Source: Bacteroidales bacterium (GTDB taxonomy: Bacteria > Bacteroidota > Bacteroidia > Bacteroidales > PUMT01). Taken from it: a DNA stretch of 9,389 nucleotides. The notes beneath the pieces are model-generated. The model was not told the origin of the DNA and did no database searches. It saw only the letters and a program-made list of their open reading frames with translations. Below are positions 6,903 to 9,389 of the stretch, one piece after another. How positions within the stretch are numbered: position 1 is the first letter of the stretch; each line of letters begins with the position of its first letter. The translations under genes were made by a program, and so were the position numbers. The stretch covers positions 1-9,389 of the forward strand of contig SLOS01000325.1 in NCBI GenBank assembly GCA_007132365.1. The letters run 5' to 3'.

Positions 6903-8108
6903 TTACATGTCCGGTTCAGGTCTGACAAAGAAAACATATGAATTGGTATGACGGTACGAGTACTCTGGTTCATTGGGGAACTTGTATGCGATGCTGTACA
7001 ACACCATCAATTCATTGGGAACATCCTCATTGTATTTGTTGATTACGACATTGTGGCTGTACCCGTCAAGGCTCCTGGCAAAGCTGCTCAATATGGTGCC
7101 TTCGCCCCAGTTCTCGCCATCATCAGACTGATACAATACAAAGAGGCGTGAACCTTCCCCCCTCTGCCCGGAGCGTCCATGAAGGTAGTAACGGCCATCA
7201 AGGTAAGCGAGTTCAGGGTCCCGGATCTTTTTATCAAGAAAGGTAAGCTTCTGCTCTCCCCAGGTATGCCCCTCATCCTCGCTGATACAATAGTAGAAGT
7301 GATGCTCGTCCGCAGTTCTGTAAGCTCCGGCCAGAAGACGTCCATCCTCCATGACGCACAACGCTCCGTACCAGGTTTCATTATACAAAGGCAGCGTACT
7401 GCGCTTGCTCCAGCTGCGTCCGTCGTCCGTGCTGACATAAAGTACGTGCGGGCCTTCATTCGAATCCAAGAGGAGATAATTGGTTTCCCCTGCTACCGCA
7501 ACTGAAGCGGGATACCCTGTAAAAGAGCCGTCAAGAGGCTGGTACCCGGTCCATGTAGCGCCATGATCATAGCTGCGCATAAAGCCGAGGTTGGTGCGGC
7601 CTTCACCTCCACCGTGAACAGAGTTTCCCATATGCGTTATAAACAAAACCACTGTCCCCTCGCTGGTAACAAGACCCTCCTCCACCCAGGCAGTAACCTT
7701 TGGGTTATTCCTGTAGGTGTTGTAAGAATAGGCGAATTTGTTGTACATATCCCAGGTCCGGCCGCCATCCTTGCTGATGGCATATTCGCTCCAACCGTCA
7801 ACATTATGACCGCTCGCATTGGAGTGTATTGCAACCAGGTTGCCGTTGGCTAATTCAAGAGCAACAGGCCCCCCGTGCGAGTTGCGACCGAGATTATCAT
7901 TCTCAAAATCACAGACGATAGTACCGAAAACTTTGCCGCCAACCCTGGTTGACGGATCGTGATCGTAGATCAGCGACCCGTCTGTTATCTCGTAGTACGG
8001 CTCTGTCTTCTCCGAATCTGTGGTGATTTCTGCACAACCCGGCATTAGGAGAGTTAACAGCCCGGCTGCCAGAAATCTGAATGTAATAAAGCTCCACCTT
8101 TTTCCCAT
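6903..8108 (-). CDS. Sialidase-like Asp-box (BNR) lipoprotein, copy C (first gene of the operon)
   Basis: The 401-residue product is a lipoprotein with lipobox MPGC and Cys25. Asp-boxes lie at SKDGGRTW (112-119), SYDHGATW (179-186), STDDGRSW (226-233), SEDEGHTW (276-283) and a short SDDGENW (328-334). The counterparts of the conserved histidine pair are His78 and His101. The first ten or so residues (MGKRWSFITF) share nothing with the leaders of A and B; homology begins at FLAAGLL. The upstream DNA is also unrelated, so the duplication boundary falls inside the signal peptide. This is the promoter-proximal gene: a strong Bacteroidota-type promoter lies about 110 nt upstream. The ATG has no Shine-Dalgarno sequence, unlike A and B, where AAGGA is present. 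The fold assignment is solid and the biochemical activity is not known. Confidence 0.85.
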   Translation of the reverse strand: MGKRWSFITFRFLAAGLLTLLMPGCAEITTDSEKTEPYYEITDGSLIYDHDPSTRVGGKVFGTIVCDFENDNLGRNSHGGPVALELANGNLVAIHSNASGHNVDGWSEYAISKDGGRTWDMYNKFAYSYNTYRNNPKVTAWVEEGLVTSEGTVVLFITHMGNSVHGGGEGRTNLGFMRSYDHGATWTGYQPLDGSFTGYPASVAVAGETNYLLLDSNEGPHVLYVSTDDGRSWSKRSTLPLYNETWYGALCVMEDGRLLAGAYRTADEHHFYYCISEDEGHTWGEQKLTFLDKKIRDPELAYLDGRYYLHGRSGQRGEGSRLFVLYQSDDGENWGEGTILSSFARSLDGYSHNVVINKYNEDVPNELMVLYSIAYKFPNEPEYSYRHTNSYVFFVRPEPDM

Positions 8109-8225
8109 AATTATTATATTTATTATTAGATTATTAGATCAACAGATTATTAATTTTGAGTTAAAGAAGTGATTCTTGAGGATAAACTTTCTTTTTATCA
8201 TCAGATAATAATAAACAAAAACGAT

Positions 8226-8257
8226 CAAATATAATCACAAATAATTGTATTTACAAA
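8226..8257 (-). promoter_or_regulatory. Bacteroidota-type promoter of the three-lipoprotein operon
   Basis: On the minus strand this reads TTTG (8257-8254), a 20-nt spacer, then TATATTTG (8233-8226). That is an exact match to the Bacteroidota -33/-7 consensus TTTG and TAnnTTTG at its preferred spacing. Transcription would start near 8219 and give a leader of about 110 nt before copy C. It is the best promoter match found in the window. Confidence 0.65.
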
Positions 8258-8258
8258 T

Positions 8259-8361
8259 TGCTTCACATCTGTCAATTAATACTATAAGAGCCGTTAAATC
8301 AAAGTGAAATCGACGAAGTCAAACCCTCATATGTATCCATCAGACTTTGTGTTGTGAAGCA
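8259..8361. repeat. 9-bp inverted repeat beside the lipoprotein promoter
   Basis: TGCTTCACA at 8259-8267 is the exact reverse complement of TGTGAAGCA at 8353-8361, with 85 nt between. A second, shorter pair, CAAAGT (8300-8305) and ACTTTG (8344-8349), is nested inside. The left arm starts one base beyond the -33 element of the minus-strand promoter. It could be a pair of operator sites or an RNA structure. A chance match of this length in 350 nt is not rare. Confidence 0.3.
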
Positions 8362-8459
8362 GCATGAGCGTTTCATAAGAAAACCTTTCTTTTTCTTTTT
8401 TTTACGGCCAGTCTTGCTTATATTGTGGGTCATGAAACTTTCTAACTAAAACAAAATAC

Positions 8460-9389
8460 ATGTTAAGAAAATTAAGTTTTGTTATCCTGTTTTTATTCAC
8501 TTCAGTTTTTTTAAACCCTGATATACATAGTACTGGAATTGAGTCGTTACCAACCGATATTATTTCCCGGGGAGGATTATGTGTTATAATTGGCAGCGCA
8601 GATGATCTTACTTTGGCCGAAGCACTTGTTGAAAAGGGGCCATGGGTGATCCACTGGCTTAATGCCAGTGAATCAGCAGTTGCAGAGGCACGTAAGGAAT
8701 TACAGCGACGCAGGTTGTATGGCCGGATTGTGATTGAGCACTGGGATAATAACATGTTACCCCATGCAGACAATCTTGTTAACCTGATAATTAATAATTT
8801 AACTAACCTCCGGCCTTCCACAAATGAACTGATACGTGTACTGGCTCCTGAAGGTTCAATGTTTACTGCTGAAGGTGAGGGTTTCGTACATCATTTTAAG
8901 CCCAGACCTGATGAGATGGGTCAGTGGACGCATCCGTGGCAGGGTGCTGATGGCAACCTTGCTTCGGAGGACCGCTGCCTTGATATTCCAAACACTTTCC
9001 AGTGGATAGCCGGTCCTGCTTTTCCAATGGCGAACCGGAAAGACAGTTCAGGTGCAATTCTCAGTGCTGGGGGACGAGTATTTTTCATCACACAAAACGT
9101 ACCTGAGAACATTGGCGGTGGCCGGCAGAACTACCTTGTGGCGCGTGACGCATTTAACGGTATTGTATTATGGTCAAGGCCATGGGATGGCCCATTAAGC
9201 CGCGGCCATGCGGACGGGTATCATGAAGCTATAGTTGTAACGGAAAACCATGTTTATGGTTCCCGTGATGATGGAGTGGTTGTTTATTCAGCATCTGACG
9301 GGAGTATTATTGATTTCTGGAATACGAAATCAACACCCGGTAAGCTGGTACTGGATGCCGGCATCCTCATCGCCCAGTCCACCGAAGGA
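8460..9389 (+). CDS. Secreted protein with degenerate methyltransferase-like domain and PQQ-type beta-propeller, 3' partial
   Basis: The frame is open from ATG 8460 to the last base (310 complete codons, no stop), so the gene continues beyond the window. The in-frame stop at 8433-8435 fixes this ATG as the first start. Residues about 1-25 are a signal peptide (MLRKLSFVILFLFTSVF). Residues about 38-145 follow a Rossmann methyltransferase plan: a first strand and glycine loop GGLCVIIGSADD, a helix, ALVEKGPWVIHWLNAS in place of the strand-2 acidic motif, LYGRIVIEHWD, LPHADNLVNLII and ELIRVLAPEG. The glycine-rich SAM loop is poorly kept and the acidic residue after strand two is absent, so it is probably inactive. 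WTHPWQGADGN (156-166) then leads into PQQ-like propeller blades, including FNGIVLWSRPWDG (232-244) and DDGVVVYSASDG (270-281). From memory, similar methyltransferase-like/PQQ-propeller proteins occur in Planctomycetota and related environmental bacteria. The role is unknown; the propeller could bind a ligand or serve as a scaffold. Confidence 0.8.
   Translation, partial: MLRKLSFVILFLFTSVFLNPDIHSTGIESLPTDIISRGGLCVIIGSADDLTLAEALVEKGPWVIHWLNASESAVAEARKELQRRRLYGRIVIEHWDNNMLPHADNLVNLIINNLTNLRPSTNELIRVLAPEGSMFTAEGEGFVHHFKPRPDEMGQWTHPWQGADGNLASEDRCLDIPNTFQWIAGPAFPMANRKDSSGAILSAGGRVFFITQNVPENIGGGRQNYLVARDAFNGIVLWSRPWDGPLSRGHADGYHEAIVVTENHVYGSRDDGVVVYSASDGSIIDFWNTKSTPGKLVLDAGILIAQSTEG

Larger units (their letters stand above)
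4260..8108 (-). repeat. Tandem triplication of a ~1.3-kb gene-plus-spacer unit
   Basis: Three head-to-tail paralogues with starts 1293 and 1323 nt apart share high protein and DNA similarity, and the spacers between them are homologous. Copies A and C are closest over the middle and 3' parts, with a 61-bp identical tract at 4492-4552 and 7138-7198. Copies A and B share the leader and upstream spacer. Sequence outside the array is unrelated on both sides. Confidence 0.9.
8109..8459. other. Divergent AT-rich intergenic region, no gene
   Basis: This 351-nt stretch separates the lipoprotein operon (leftward) from the PQQ-like gene (rightward). It has no convincing coding sequence. From left to right it holds an AT-rich leader with a short tandem repeat (ATTATTAG twice, 8122-8137), the strong minus-strand promoter at 8226-8257, a 9-bp inverted repeat (8259-8267 and 8353-8361), and a pyrimidine-rich run (8386-8403) just before the plus-strand gene. 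A weak plus-strand -7-like TATATTGT lies at 8419-8426 without a good -33 partner. Control of both genes from here is likely, but the regulator is not visible. Confidence 0.6.

Noticed and set aside
8122..8152. ATTATTAG short repeats, considered as a CRISPR or iteron array
   Set aside because: There are only two tandem 8-mers plus one partial copy in very AT-rich DNA. There are no spacers and no associated genes.
8378..8404. Hairpin AAGAAA/TTTCTT followed by a T run, considered as a terminator
   Set aside because: The stem is weak and all A/T. It sits just upstream of a plus-strand gene start, with no gene ending before it on that strand.
8402..8821. Minus-strand open frame of 139 codons opposite the PQQ-like gene
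   Set aside because: It lies antisense to a coding frame with a good signal peptide and recognisable domains, has no such features itself, and is taken as a shadow.

Overview
The window most likely comes from a member of the Bacteroidota. The evidence is AT-rich spacers around moderate-GC genes, mostly weak or absent Shine-Dalgarno sequences, a near-perfect Bacteroidota-type promoter (TTTG, 20 nt, TATATTTG) on the minus strand at 8226-8257, a metallophosphoesterase with the three-domain build typical of that phylum, and several lipoproteins. This is inferred from style and families; there is no rRNA or other phylogenetic marker. Every protein seen carries an export signal, so the locus works outside the cytoplasm.

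Layout: 1-247 is non-coding and holds a 13-bp perfect hairpin flanked by A and T runs (9-49). It could be a terminator, and it resembles REP-type repeats. Two plus-strand genes follow, separated by 102 nt and probably co-transcribed: a secreted calcineurin-like phosphoesterase (248-1789) and a 758-residue secreted protein joining an N-terminal beta-propeller-like region to a C-terminal alpha-helical toroid-like region (1892-4168). Convergent to these is a minus-strand operon of three tandem paralogous lipoproteins with sialidase-type Asp-box repeats (copy C 6903-8108, copy B 5574-6815, copy A 4260-5492, in order of transcription). The two spacers between the copies are homologous to each other, so the duplicated unit is gene plus spacer. 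A 351-nt divergent region (8109-8459) carries the likely promoter of the lipoprotein operon and a 9-bp inverted repeat. A plus-strand gene (8460 to the window edge, open at its 3' end) follows. It encodes a secreted protein with a degenerate methyltransferase-like domain and the start of a PQQ-type beta-propeller.

Functional picture (inference): the locus looks like accessory, polymer-directed machinery. It combines surface lipoproteins on a six-bladed sialidase-like scaffold, a toroid protein of the kind found in glycoside hydrolases and polysaccharide lyases, a phosphoesterase and a PQQ-like propeller protein. No SusC/SusD pair, sulfatase, transporter or regulator lies in the window, so it cannot be called a polysaccharide utilization locus on this evidence. 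The points most worth a second look are: the mosaic triplication; the apparent loss of canonical sialidase catalytic positions together with a conserved histidine pair; the secreted pseudo-methyltransferase/PQQ fusion; and the propeller/toroid fusion.
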